Source: Combretum micranthum (Eukaryota > Streptophyta > Magnoliopsida > Myrtales > Combretaceae). Taken from it: a stretch of 64,000 nucleotides of DNA. The DNA is taken from contig JAMXBD010002479.1 in assembly GCA_024138025.1 (NCBI GenBank), positions 62,001 through 126,000 of the forward strand, written 5' to 3'. The position numbers and the translations under genes were made by a program. The notes below the pieces were generated by a model. It saw only the letters and a program-made list of their open reading frames with translations, did no database searches and was not told the origin of the DNA. Below are positions 25,721-37,264 of the stretch, piece by piece; positions within the stretch are counted from its first letter, which is position 1, and every line of letters starts with the position of its first letter.

Positions 25721-27693
25721 ACACTAAGATAGACATGTGGATGATGAATATATGCATAAATTATAAGCAATAACAAAAATAATAACTCAAATAACAAGAT
25801 CTAAGGTATAAACAAAAATCAAAGTTACAAAAATTTATATCTACAAAATATAACTACTTTAAACAAGAAAATAAGAATGATACAAGAGAATAATCATAAA
25901 GAAATGGAATGTTTCACTTTGGTATCATCATCCTTAGCTTTTAAGCTAATGGAATGTCATTTGATGCATGAAACTCTCACTATACTTTACCTATATCACC
26001 TATGGATGCTTTGAGAAGAAAGTTTACTTAAAAATCTTCAAGAAATATGTGTAGAGGCTCATGGAAGAAATAGGGACAGCTTGTTTCTTGTAAGAACAAG
26101 AGCAAGATAAAGAAAGAAAGAGAGAGAAAAAGTTAAGGAATAGTAAAGGAAAGAAAGAGTAAATGAAAGAGAGAGAAAAGGAGTATATTAAATGAAGGAA
26201 AGAAGAAAAAAAATAAAACAGGGTGGGGGGGGCCCTTTCACGTGAATTGGGAGAAGAGAGAGAGAGTGAATTTGTTTGAAATTGACTTGAAATTGAATTG
26301 TATAATTAATGGTATGTGTAGCTTTTTGAAGAAGGATTGAAATATATTTATTTTATTCAAAATAGGAGTAAATTAAAGGATAATGGCAGCCATAAAGGAG
26401 GGAAAAATCTGTCATGAAGTGGGGACAAAGTGTAGAAAGATTAAAGTGAAAAGAAAGTGATATGTGTAAGGTGTACTTGAAGTATGGGTTGGAAAAAGTG
26501 ATTTTTATTAAAAAAAATACAAAATAAAATTAGGAAAAATATTTTTAAATAAGTGGCAGAATTTTCATAAATAAAATTAAATAATTATTTGAATTATTTT
26601 AGTATTTTCACAAATATGTTACCGGTATGATCAAAATACGCGAATATGGGCTATAAATAATATTTTATAACCCTAAAAATTCTAAAAAATTATTTTATGA
26701 AAATAAAAATATTTTTTAATTATTAAATTAATTTATTTTGCTTTTTAGTATCAGGTCTTAAACAAAATCTGATCCCGTAAAAACCCGAAACGAACTAAAT
26801 TTTGGAAAAACAAAATTTTCTATAATATATAAAATATTTATCTAAAAATGTAAGGGTTTATAAGAATAATAAAATCGTGTAATGAAATAGAAGTGAATAG
26901 TGCAAAAGACTAATTAATTACCGGTAGTAATGAAAATACGATAAAAAGGTTATAACTGTAACTTTTATAACCTGAAAAATTATATAACTGATATATTTGG
27001 AAATCTTATGAAATTATTAGTCTAACGGTACTAATGGTATATTTTTGATATCTTGAGCCCTGGGACACGCTTTTCGAAGTCTGTATCCGAACGGATTCGA
27101 AATAAGTAAAAAATTTACCAACCTGATATTTTTTAAGCAAACTTATATTACTATGAGCTATTCTACACATTTAAACTACACCTCGGCCTCTAGGATCAGG
27201 GGCGCTAAATTGCCGAACTTAAACTATTGTATTCCAGTGAGGGTTTCCGGTGATTTTCCGGTTTAAATCTTTGCCAATTTAGAAACTGATATTTTTCGTT
27301 TATACAACATATTTAGTTTGAGAAAAATTATTTAAAATTTTATTTTTGTAAGTATTTAATATCTCTCAATGTTTTCGGAATTCTTGAATTGGGTTTTATT
27401 TTCAAAAGTTAATTGTTATTTACTTTTTAATAATTTGTTTTTGGGTTCTCTATTACCCGATTTTATAAGTCGGAGTTACGTATAGAATTTGTCGTACGTA
27501 GTGGTTTTGGAATTGAAGTATGTTGAGTTCTTATTTTTTTTTAAGGATTTTTATTTTTCTCAAGATTCGGAAATTTCTGGATTCGCTGGTGTTTTAAGAC
27601 TAGTTGAAGTTCGGTTTTAATTTGGAGTGATTTTTAAGGTTTATTTTCGAAGTTTATCTTGGAATTATTTACTAAAATTTTCCAGGGCTTACA

Positions 27694-27854
27694 GCCACTA
27701 TGGAAAGCATCAGCATCATGTGTGTCATCTTCTTCCACTAGTTGAGGACATTGAAATCATCCCTCTCATTCCTACCCCCTTCTTCCAGTTGCTCCTCCAC
27801 AAGTGGTTGCACCCTATACACCATCATGTCACTAAAGATTTCCTAAGAAGCCGC
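27694..27854 (-). pseudogene. hAT transposase fragment upstream of the dimerisation motif
   Basis: The minus-strand reading gives RDDFNVLN-stop-WKK, matching the hAT motif F(D)vLnWWK that precedes the dimerisation domain; the first Trp is TAG. A second stop lies near the upstream end. Both flanks are LTRs: the family B solo LTR to the left and the chromovirus 3' LTR to the right. This confirms that two separate elements landed in the same transposase gene. Confidence 0.75.
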
Positions 27855-30800
27855 TGTCATGCCCCAGGGGTACCCTAAACGTAACAATCCGCCACATGCC
27901 ATGTAAGACTCACGAATTACTACCTTAGTCCTTCGGGAGTCTTGTATAGATGTAAGGCATCTCTTTACGACAATAGAATGCTTGAATCGATGGAGTTAAA
28001 GAGTTTAATTTGGCAACAAATAGCATTAGAAAATAAATCAAAACACATATATAATTAGTTACAAACTCTAAGGGGCATTCCCCCGCAAAAGAATATCGTT
28101 TAGAGGTCTTTTATAGTCATCCAAAGTCTCTTGATTTCCTATGGAAGTCTAATCAAAATTGAATATAACTTCTAAAGGAAACACCTAGCTCCGGTACCTG
28201 AGGTGTAGGTTGCCTTGGTCTAAGCCATAAGAACCGGTGCTACAACAAATAAAAACCGTAGGGATGTAAGCTATACTAGCTTAGTGAGTGAGAACTTCCA
28301 AGATCACATTCATAACACATCATACAAGCAAGTAACTAGTCAGACAAGTGATATGCATCAAACATATGGAATCAACAAACATATGATTAGTCGAAAATCC
28401 TATGTGGATGGACTTTCGCCCTCCATCCCGGGTTAGTAGATTAACGAATACTATGGTACTACTGAAATATGCCATTTAGGGTCACGGTCAACCAACTTAT
28501 AAATTCGTTTATGGATCACAATTAACCAACTTTTACACTGTTTTGGATCACGGGAAACCAACCAATGCTAATGCTCCATCCCCATTTATGATATGAATGA
28601 GTCCATATTTATTTTCAATTCCGAATAGTCAATTATACCAATTCTTTAAGTGATCAACCAATAATCGCAGACAGTCAATCCTAATTCATCTATACAAGCA
28701 ATAGTTAATCACCCGACCTTGATATTCTTATTTTAATTTCTCGTATCAATAGTAACCATACATAATTCCCATTAATCCCCATCATGCATATCCATTTTAT
28801 CTTTCCCAAATATCTAATGCAACTATCATTACACTCACATACAATAAATGGAATCGGAAGTAATACTCACTCGAACATTAGATCACCGGTATTTTAGTAA
28901 TAGTAATCCGGTGGTAGAGAACCGTCGGTTTCGGGATCACCTAAAAAGGAAGAAATACCTTAATAATTATTTCATCATTTAACTAATCCAAACTATTTAG
29001 CAAAACTTGTAAATTCATAATTTTGATCATTTGCGGAAGTCCCGACATAAAACGGCCATAACTTGGTCACTTTTAACTTAGAATTTCGCAAATTATATAT
29101 CGATTTCTATATACTTCGAAAGATCTATCTATTTCTAATATTATTTTCAAGTTTTGAAAATTTTTGGGTCACAAAATATTATGATCAGTTCTGATCAGTA
29201 ACAAAAACCAATTATGAAAAATAGTTTTGTAATTGTTTGTAATGTTTCTAGAATATAGATCAACTATACATGCAATATTGATGATTTTCCTATCATGAAT
29301 GGCATATTATGAGCTTGATGTATGCATACTCTTGACAATATTTACTAAAAGAAAATTTTAGAAACTTTTTATTTGCAAGACTCAATGACTATTTATTTTT
29401 AAGAAAACTAGTTTCCTAACTTTGAGCATTTCCATTTGTTTTGGATTTAAGACTTAAGAAATCTAATTATCCTTGTTAAAATTTGAGTCTTCATTATATC
29501 TATTACTTAGGACCTTCATTTCTACATAAAAATTCCCATTTTATACTTTGTAAACATGTTTTCAAATAGGGGTTATTCCAAAATCCGAATTTTAAAAAAT
29601 TAGTTTTTGAATGATTTCTTTGAGAAAAACTTGTTTAATACATTAAAATTTAAGGCTTTGTTATACATATCCCTTAAGGACTTCATTTCTTAAATAAAAC
29701 CTTCATTTTGAGTTTAGAAAATAGGTGTTTTCATGACAATACTCCAAAATTATGAATTTATTAAATTGACTAGTAACTCAAAATTTCCTATCTTATTTCT
29801 ACTCTTTGTTTTGCATATTCTTCTTATCAAATCTCATTTCAACTTATAAAAATCATCACTTAATGATATCTATTACCTATACCCTTCATTTTTCATATAA
29901 AACACAAGTTTTGGAGTTGATAAAGTGGTTTTTAATGCATGGTTTTGAAACCATCCGAATTTTTATTTGAACATTTCAAACAAAAATTTTCCTTTTTAAG
30001 TTTCTTGTCTCATCTAATTAAAGATCTACTAACTACAATATTTATATACACAAGACAAAACCTTTATGATCATTAATGCATTAAAACACAAAATATTTAT
30101 GAGATCATGAAAGTCAAGCATGATATGAGCATTTAGATGTTAGATCTACTATTTATGATACATGAAATGGAGTTTAAAAACATAAACATAGATTTTTATG
30201 CAAGATCTTCACTTTACTCAACTATTATATGGATGAACATGAAGATAATCCAACAGAACACATTTAAACACAAGATCTACTCTTGTGATGGCTTGATATT
30301 CATGTAGTAGCATTTTCTTATCCTTAGCAAGTGGTCATTGGGACTTAAATGTGCAAACACTCATGAATGATTTTTCCATTACAAGGTTTATTGTAGAAAA
30401 GTTAAAGATCCATCACCTAAAGCTTGGAATGAGTGGGAAATGAAGAAGAAATGAACTTATGTGTGTGTGTGTGTGTTGATGAAAGTCACAGCAAACAGAG
30501 GGTAAAAGGAGAGGTTTTATGTAATTTTTGAAACAAATGAAGTGAATGAGAAGAGAGAGAAATGTAAAAGAATATATATAGCAAGTAAATTAGGGTTTGT
30601 TTTAATTATAATAAAGAAGAAAAAAAATAAAACAATTGAGGGCAACTAAGAGAGAGGGGGAGGAGGGAGGGGTGGGTATTGCATCGGTTTGACATAGGAG
30701 GGAGAGAGGGAGTGTTGAATTTACTTTGTTTTGTAATTTATGTAATAATATATCTTAAATTGTAATAATTTTTAACAAACAAATTTTTCTTGGAAAAAAA

Positions 30801-31310
30801 TATGTAATTGAGTGTTTGTAAGGATGTAAGAGTAGGGAGTGGCTTGTGAGTGTAGTAGGTTGTACTTGTGAATGGTAATGAATAGTAAATAAGACAATTT
30901 AATTTACCGATAATAAAGAAAACACGAGAAAAAGGCCAAATCTGTAATTTTTATAAAACAAAAAATTATAAAATTTATATTTTTGAAATCCTTATTAAAT
31001 TTCGGTTCTAAAGAGTATTCCGAAATATTTTGAATTTCGAGTTTCGAGGCTTGCTTTTCCGTAATGGATCTCAGGAAGGCCCATAATAGAAAATTTTTCG
31101 AAATTAGATCTTTTCAGAGTTTGAAATATACTTTAAAACAATATTCCACATTAAATTATTTTACAAAAGTTCTTTTAGTTTGAAATCGAAGGAAAGCCAG
31201 ATCCAGAGTATCTAAGTTTCTCTCTCAAGCTTAAGTTAATCTGGTTTAGGGTTTTGGTTTCCGGTTTCCGGTTTGCGAAGTTTACTCAGTTACTAGGAAA
31301 ACGGTTTACA
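27855..31310 (-). mobile_element. Family A 3' LTR of the chromovirus
   Basis: On the plus strand it begins tgtcatgccccaggggtacc and ends ggaaaacggtttaca. Shared family A marks are 'gggcattcccccgc' near 28073, the (gt)n tract near 30460, the purine-rich block at 30600-30710, and 'gtttatggatcacaattaac' near 28505. It abuts hAT sequence on the left (gccgc, 27850-27854) and the PPT of the element on the right, so it is a true 3' LTR and not a solo LTR. Confidence 0.9.
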
Positions 31311-31327
31311 ACTTACCCACTTTAAAC
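31311..31327 (-). other. Polypurine tract of the chromovirus
   Basis: The minus strand reads gtttaaagtgggtaagt immediately before the LTR start tgtaaacc, after 'gaggacaaaactttg'. This layout, a GAGGACaAA word and then a purine tract, is usual at the 3' end of chromoviruses. It primes plus-strand DNA synthesis. Confidence 0.8.
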
Positions 31328-31339
31328 AAAGTTTTGTCC

Positions 31340-31921
31340 TCAAAACTGAACTGATGTACTTTGTCTTTCAAACAACTTGCGGTACTTCCTGCGAATTTTC
31401 TCTTCAGCTTCCCAAGTTGCTTCCTTAGAGGCATGGTTTCTCCACAACACCTTAACATACTGAATTTCCTTGTTTCGTAGCTTTTGGGTTTTCTTATCCA
31501 GAATCCTTATGGGATTTTTTTCATAGGTTAGATTTTCCTTTAACTAAATGGGTTCTAATTCCAAAATCTTTTCAGGGTTGGGTACATATTTCCTTAATAT
31601 CGACACATGGAACACATTATGAACTCCTGTTAAGTTTGGTCGTAGAGCTAACCGGTACGCTAAGTCTCTAACTCTTTCTAAGATTTCAAATGGTCTAATA
31701 TACCTCGGACTTAGTTTCTCTTGGGTTCGTACCCTTCTTATGCTCTTAAATGGATTTATCTTTAGATACACATAGTCACCCACTTGGAATTCAAGCTCTC
31801 CTCTTTTTAAATCTACCCAACTCTTTTGCTTGTCTTGAGCTTCTTTCATTTTCCGTTGGATCACCTTCACCTTATTGGCCGCTTCTTGTACCAATTCTGA
31901 CTTGATAGCAAGCTTTTCCAC
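31340..31921 (-). pseudogene. Chromovirus integrase C-terminus and chromodomain
   Basis: The frame from 31921 to 31544 carries the integrase C-terminal GPY-like region: VGDYVYLKINPFKSIRR, LSPRYIRPFEILERV, then VFHVSILRKYV. A stop follows LEPI. The next stretch (about 31540-31365) contains NPIRILDKKTQKLRNK and VKVLWRNHASKEATWE, which is a chromodomain. Chromodomains direct integration toward modified histones, a family property not tested here. The in-frame stop before the chromodomain would remove it from any product. Confidence 0.88.
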
Positions 31922-32848
31922 ATCATCTCAAAACAGAGGGGACCTACAACACTGTCCATATAGGGCTTCGTAGGGTGGCATCTGAATAGTCAAGTGATAG
32001 CTGTAGTTATAAGCAAACTCGATGAGGGGTATATGGTTATCCCAGTTCCCTCTGAATTCCAAAACACAGGCTCTTAACATGTCTTCCAAGGTTTGGATCG
32101 TCCGCTAAGACTGTCCATCTATCTAAGGGTGGTATGCACAGTACTGAAGTGCAACTTTGTACCCAAACTCCTCTGTAGACTTGTCTTGAACTTGGACACA
32201 AATCTCGGGTCCTATCTGAAATGATTCCTACTGGTATGTCGTGTAGCTGTACAATATCTCGAATGTAGATCTTAGCCAACTTGTCCATTGAATATGTCAT
32301 GTTAATAGGTAAGAAGTGCGTTGACTTAGTTAACCGATCCACTATTATCCATACTGCGTCACAACCCAAGGAAGTCTTTGGAAAACCACACACAAAGTCC
32401 ATGGACATCTGATCCCACTTCCATTTAGGGATGGGTAAAGGCTTTAATAATCCTCCTGGCCTTTGGTGTTCTACTTTCACTTGTTGGCAAACCAGGCACT
32501 TCATTACATAGTCCGCTATATCCCTTTTCATGCATTCCACTAATAGTGGCTTTTCAAATCTTGGTACATCTTGGTACCTCCAGGATGCATAGTGTAACCG
32601 GAGTTATGGGCTTCACTCATTATGTCTTTTCTTAGCTCCCCATCTTCGAGCACACACAATCTGCCCTTCATTTTGATCATATCTTTGTCATCTATCGCAA
32701 AGTCCAGGTATTTTCCTTATTGAGTTTCCTTTTTAATCCTTTGTATTATTTCATCATACCTTTTGGCTTCTTTGATCCTTTCAATCAAGGTTGGTTCCAA
32801 TACCAAATTAGCTATTTCAAGTTCGCATTTTGGTCTACAAACTCGATT
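31922..32848 (-). pseudogene. Chromovirus integrase zinc-binding and catalytic core, broken
   Basis: The minus-strand reading gives the HHCC zinc motif (AHNSGYTMHPGG ... CLVCQQVK) near 32610-32460. The core follows with the first catalytic Asp in MSMDFVCGFPK and the second in GIISDR. A frameshift comes after ISDR. In the region expected to hold the third catalytic residue, the usual Glu after GQS is a TAG (32105-32107), and a nearby Gln is also TAG (32123-32125). The core therefore cannot work. The upstream end is the Athila insertion at 32853. Confidence 0.85.
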
Positions 32849-33062
32849 CTCAGTGATAAGTGTCTAAGACCCTCATTATTTGTGCATTATTGAGTATATT
32901 TTATATGCTATTTGAGTAAGTCCTTAAAGGAAAGAACTTTTATTGGGTTAATTACTTGTTTTAGGGATGATTATGGAACAATGGAGTTTTTTTTTAGAGA
33001 TTTATCATGAAAGAAACCAAGTTATTGAAGGATTATGGAGCCTAGATGAAGTTGCTAGTCAT

Positions 33063-33250
33063 ACACTAGTAATTATACACTACTAGTGTAGATTTGGAGG
33101 ATAAACTTGAAGAAAAATAAGTTTTTTCAATGTACACGACCGAGCTACACGGGTAGTGTAGGATGAGTAGTGTACACATGACAACAAAGGAAAATGCGCT
33201 GGAATTATGTTGTACATGCCCGACCTACGCGGGTCGTGTAGGGTACCCGT
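33063..33250 (+). promoter_or_regulatory. Cluster of palindromic tacac/gtgta words upstream of the TATA box
   Basis: An 8-bp-arm inverted repeat (acactagt at 33063-33070, actagtgt at 33082-33089) is followed by 'ctacacgggtagtgtag', 'gtagtgtacac' and 'gacctacgcgggtcgtgtag'. The same block occurs in the 3' LTR (about 49787-49975). Related words also appear in the pol-env spacer. The role as a transcription-factor site cluster is inferred from position. Confidence 0.5.
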
Positions 33251-33265
33251 GTATGTGCAATTTTG

Positions 33266-33273
33266 TATAAATA
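33266..33273 (+). promoter_or_regulatory. TATA box of the Athila 5' LTR
   Basis: tataaata, with the matching copy at 49990-49997 in the 3' LTR. It is followed by a short g/a-rich stretch, as expected for the start of transcription in the LTR. Confidence 0.65.
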
Positions 33274-33726
33274 CAGCCTTCTTTCATTGTTTGGAAAAGG
33301 AGAGAGAGTGAGATATCATTCCTAACCCTAAAGTTCGTCTTTTGGAGAGCTTTTCAAGAAGAATTGGTGGCACAAACATCCGGAGTCACAACAATTGTTT
33401 CAAAGGGGCTTTTGTTATCATGATTTATTTAAACTCTTCTAGATCTATTGTTTCTGTTGTTTATCATATGGAAGAGTAGATTTGTATGCCCTAGGTTTGT
33501 GAAACCCTAACTCATGTTCTGAATTGTTATCAATTGATGAAAAGTTTTGATCTTGAATTCATTCATGTGATTAATTGTCTTGTGATAATTTTATGGCCAG
33601 GATTATTGCTTGTTTGATTCTTATTAGTTAGAAAGAGATTTCAACTAATAGGATAGATCTTATATGAATGATAAATTTGCATGTTTCACCTAGACATAGG
33701 GAGGCTTCGAATTTCTGCAATAAAGA

Positions 33727-34681
33727 TTAAATCTTTATTTAGGGTTTGTGAGTTTTATGCAATTTTACATTGGCGTGAATGAAGGAAGAGATTCCCATTT
33801 TCTCATGTAAAATTAGGAATCAATTGACTTGAAGAAAGTAATTTTTAATTTAGAAACCCTGCAGTTCAAGATTTGATTTTTCATCAGTTAAATTTATCAT
33901 AAGTATTAAGAGTTAGGGTGGAACAAAACTAGGGGCATTGTTGTGAATTGAATTAAATTAAGGAAAGCTTTCATATTCTATAATAGGTTTGTCAATTATT
34001 AGCATAATTAATTATTAGGGTTAATAAATCTTTTGATAATTTAGACTAGATAGTAATGAAAGGGTATTACTAGTAATTGCCCATAGATCTTTAGGACGAC
34101 ATCCGAGTTAATTTCCATACACAAGATAGGTGCACTGCCTTGTGTGGATCTGAATTAATTGGATTATAAATTTTAGACTTGGTGATCATACACACATCAA
34201 AAGTTTAAATCTTTATTTAGGGTTTGTGAGTTTTATGCAATTTTACATTGGCGTGAATGAAGGAAGAGATTCCCATTTTCTCATGTAAAATTAGGAATCA
34301 ATTGACTTGAAGAAGTAATTGGTTTAATTTAGAAACCCTGCAGTTCAAGATTTGATTTTTCATCAGTTAATTTTATCATAAGTATTAAGGTTAGGGTGGA
34401 CAAAACTAGGGGCATTGTTGTGAATTGAATTAAATTAAGGAAAGCTTCATATTCTATAATTAGGGTTTGTCAATTATTAGCATAATTAATTATTAGGGTT
34501 AATACAATCTTTTGATAATTTAGACTAGATAGTAGTGAAAGGGTATTACTAGTAATTGCCCATAGATCTTTAGGACGACATCCGAGTTTTTATACTACAA
34601 GATAGGTGCGCTGCCTTGTGTGGATTTGAATTAATTGGATTATAAATTTTAGACTTGGTGATCATACACACATCAAAAGTT
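33727..34681 (+). repeat. 478-bp tandem duplication in the 5' LTR
   Basis: 'ttaaatctttatttagggtt' begins both copies (33727 and 34205). The first copy runs through the LTR end (34199) and includes six to seven bases of internal sequence (aaaagtt) before the second copy restarts mid-LTR. The two copies differ by small indels. The 3' LTR has a single copy. Confidence 0.92.
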
Positions 34682-34682
34682 T

Positions 34683-34701
34683 TGGGCCGTTGCCGGGGAT
34701 C
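34683..34701 (+). other. tRNA-Asp primer-binding site, one base short
   Basis: tgggccgttgccggggatc starts eight bases after the LTR end. It matches the complement of the 3' end of plant tRNA-Asp except for a missing c in the usual tggcgcc. tRNA-Asp priming is known for the Athila group. Confidence 0.85.
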
Positions 34702-34812
34702 TAGCAATATTAGGAAAGCCTTATTAGCTGCTAATTTAGTCATTTTTTTTTATATTCTTCTCTTCTTCTATTTTAAAAAAAAATTTAATCCATTTTTCAT
34801 CTCTTGCAGTTT

Positions 34813-36250
34813 ATGACAAGTAGTTCTTCATCGGAGAATTTTGAATTTGATCCTGAAATAGACCGGACATTTCACAGGAGGCAAAGAGAAAGAAGAGCCA
34901 ATCTAGAGGCTTTGGAAACCATGGAAGGACAAGGAAATGAATGATCCAAATCAAGTTGGTGGGAATGAAATAATCCACTTCAAGTTGCTGGAAATGAAGT
35001 GCATAGACCCATGTGGGACTTGTTTATGCCCACGGTTGAAGGAGTCGCTCCACCTATTGCATGGCCTGCAATACAAGCGAATAATTTTGAGCTGAAGCCT
35101 GCTCTAATTCAGATGGTGCAGGTAAATCAATTTGGAGGAGGAGCTTCTGAAAATCACGATCATTTGTCAAGATTTCTACAGATATGTGCCACCGTTAAGA
35201 GTAATGGGGTATCCGATGATGCAATACGCCTTAGACTATTCCCTTTTTCTCTTAGGGATAAGGCAAGCAACTGGTTAAATTCACTACCCCTCATTCCCTA
35301 ACCAATTGGGATCAAGTGGCACGGAAATTTTTGGAGCAATTTTTCCCAAGCAAGACAATACAATTGAGAAATGATATACTCTCCTTTCGTCAGTATGAGG
35401 GTGAATCACTCTATGAGGTTTGGGAGAGGTTCAAGGAAATCCTTAGGCGTTGTCCTCACCATGGAATTTCTCTTCATGATCTGGTTAGAATTTTCTATTC
35501 TTCCCTTGGTGATCAATTGAAGATTATGATTGATGCAGTGGCTGGTGGAAGTCTAATGAAGAAAAGCGCTCCTGAGGCATATGATCTGATAGAAGATATG
35601 GCAAGAAACACATTTGTTGGCATAGTGAAAGAAATAAACCGAGGCAAGTAACTGCCAATCATGAGATGCAGTTGCTCAACTTCAAGCACAAGTTGCATCA
35701 CTTACAGCTCAAATGAGTAGAATGCAACCTATGTCAAATGCAGGGAGTCATATGCCAAATATGGATGCTTCACCTCAATGTAATTTTCCTATGGGCTTTT
35801 CAGATTTTCTATGGGAGATTCTATGTTCCTGGTGTTAGCTCAAGCATGGAGGGAGCGAATTTTGTGAACAAATTCGACAGAGGAACCGGAAACTATAATC
35901 CCTATAGCAATACATATAATCGAGGTTGGAGAGATCATCCAAATTTTTCTTGGAGCAACCAGAATGCACAAAGATCCAATTTTCCACCTGGGTTTCATAA
36001 GCTGCAGCGCAACAATTACCAACGCATCAACAACTTCCTGCTCTTCCACCACCTGAGAAGCAAAATGTGGAAGAACTTCTAACACAGTTTATCCAGAGTT
36101 CTGATGCACGTCATCGAATCAAGAAGCTTCTATTCACACTTGGAACAACAAATTGGCCAAATGGCAAACTGCTTTCAGAAAGACAGCCAGGATCTCTTCC
36201 TGGGAATACGAGCCTAATCCTAAGGAACAGGTGCAAGCCATTAATTTGAG
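34813..36250 (+). pseudogene. Athila gag, frameshifted
   Basis: Gag packages element RNA. It begins at ATG 34813 (MTSSSSSENFEFDPEIDR), stops after about 44 codons and resumes in other frames. 34999-35301 holds the capsid start with PPIAWPAIQANNFELKP, ASENHDHLSRFLQIC and DKASNWLNSLP. 35316-35651 continues with FLEQFFPSKTIQLRNDI and YEVWERFKEILRRCPHHG, typical of plant retrotransposon gag. A degraded zinc knuckle may lie near 35776 (QCNF). The Asn/Pro-rich stretch NPYSNTYNRGWRDHPNFSW (about 35900) is typical of Athila after the capsid. At least three frame changes are needed to read it. Confidence 0.9.
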
Positions 36251-36533
36251 AAGTGGTAAAGAAAGTTCCGAGCAGAAGTGAGGAGGAGCCTGAGCAATGT
36301 GGAGAAGGAAGTTAACAAATGAGAATTCTGAGAAGGGCAACTGAGCCAGAAAAGAAACAACCTCAAGCAGTTAAAGAGTATGTACCTAAAATACCATATC
36401 CTGCTCGTCTTCATCAGAAAAAGGATAAAGAACAGTTTGAAATTCTTGGATCTGTTCAAGCAACTTCACATTAATCTTCCATTTGTGGAAGCTCTTTCTC
36501 AAATGCCCAATATGCTAAGTTCCTTAAGAACTT

Positions 36534-36995
36534 TTGTCTAACAAGAGGAAGTTGGAGGATGTCTCTACAATTGAAGTAGGAGCAAATTGCTCCTCGATTA
36601 TTCAGAATAAGTTACCTCCAAAGTTGAAAGATCCTGGAAGTTTCACTATTCCATGTGTTGTGGGGGAATTATCTGTTGATAAAGCATTGGCTGATCTTGG
36701 GGCAAGTATTAATCTCATGCCTTACTCCTTTTTCAAGAAACTAGGCCTTGAGGGCTTAACTGAACCCCGCCCACTCGCATGAGTCTTCAGTTGGCTGATC
36801 GTTCTGTAAAAATTCCAAGGAATTATTGAAGACGTAGTGAAAGTTGGAAACTTCATTTATCCTGTAGATTTTGTGATACTTGACATGGATGAAGATAGGG
36901 ATATACCCTTGATTTTGGGAAGACCTTTCTTAGCCACAGCAAGAGCAGTGATAGATGTTGAGGAAGGGAAGCTTACACTTAGAGTTGAGATGAAG
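36534..36995 (+). pseudogene. Athila aspartic protease domain
   Basis: The protease cuts the polyprotein. 36534-36782 encodes LPPKLKDPGSFTIPCVVG and the active-site region KALADLGASINLMPYS, where Athila proteases carry D-L-G-A-S in place of the usual D-T/S-G. A frameshift follows. The flap and end segment [19 protein letters not shown] with [13 protein letters not shown] lies at about 36860-36965. No intact frame spans the domain. Confidence 0.88.
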
Positions 36996-37264
36996 AATTG
37001 GTGGTAACAGTTTCTGCAGCATTAAAACATCCGATGGGATCTGCTGACTCCTGTTATTCAATTGATGTTGTGGATTCCTCAGTGTCTGATCACATTGAAG
37101 AAATTCTAAGCAGAGATGAAATGGAATTGAGTTTGACTCACGATGAAAAGAAAGAAGCGACGAGCCCGAGGTAAGAGCTATATAGCAGATTGGATGCTAC
37201 AGAGCAATTCATACCTCAGAATGGGTTTGAAGAATTGAAGAAGAACAATGAAGCACGACTGAAA

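Larger units (their letters stand above)
19026..27693 (-). mobile_element. Family B solo LTR (5.3 kb net), containing a nested solo LTR
   Basis: On the plus strand it begins tgtcatgcctcaaagg and ends ccagggcttaca. It is flanked by a perfect 5-bp duplication gccac (19021-19025 and 27694-27698). No PBS, PPT or coding domain lies inside, so it is a solo LTR left by LTR-LTR recombination. Removing the nested family A LTR and its extra TSD gives 5288 bp. It is inserted in the hAT transposase gene. It holds at least nine roughly 165-bp internal units (24086-25720). Confidence 0.92.
18176..27854 (-). mobile_element. hAT transposon remnant, split by LTR insertions
   Basis: The left end taggcatggtaaacgggc (from 18176) resembles hAT terminal sequences and abuts the broken copia gag. 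It is followed by repeats of 'catgcgaa', a very AT-rich zone (18330-18720), then transposase C-terminal coding on the minus strand (18830-19025). That coding continues at 27694-27854 on the other side of a solo LTR. The chromovirus LTR begins at 27855, so the rest of the hAT lies beyond the chromovirus, outside the window. The predicted 8-bp target duplication can only be read on one side (atgataca, 18168-18175). Confidence 0.7.
32854..34675 (+). mobile_element. Athila 5' LTR with internal tandem duplication
   Basis: It starts tgataagtgtctaagacc and ends ggtgatcatacacacatca. It is 1822 bp against 1318 bp for the 3' LTR; a 478-bp duplication (33727-34204 and 34205-34681) accounts for most of the difference. 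It contains a TATA box and several palindromic cacg/cgtg words upstream of it. Confidence 0.92.

Noticed and set aside
34683..34701. tRNA-Asp-like sequence suggesting a tRNA gene
   Set aside because: Only the 3' end complement is present, at the position of a primer-binding site after an LTR; no tRNA body.
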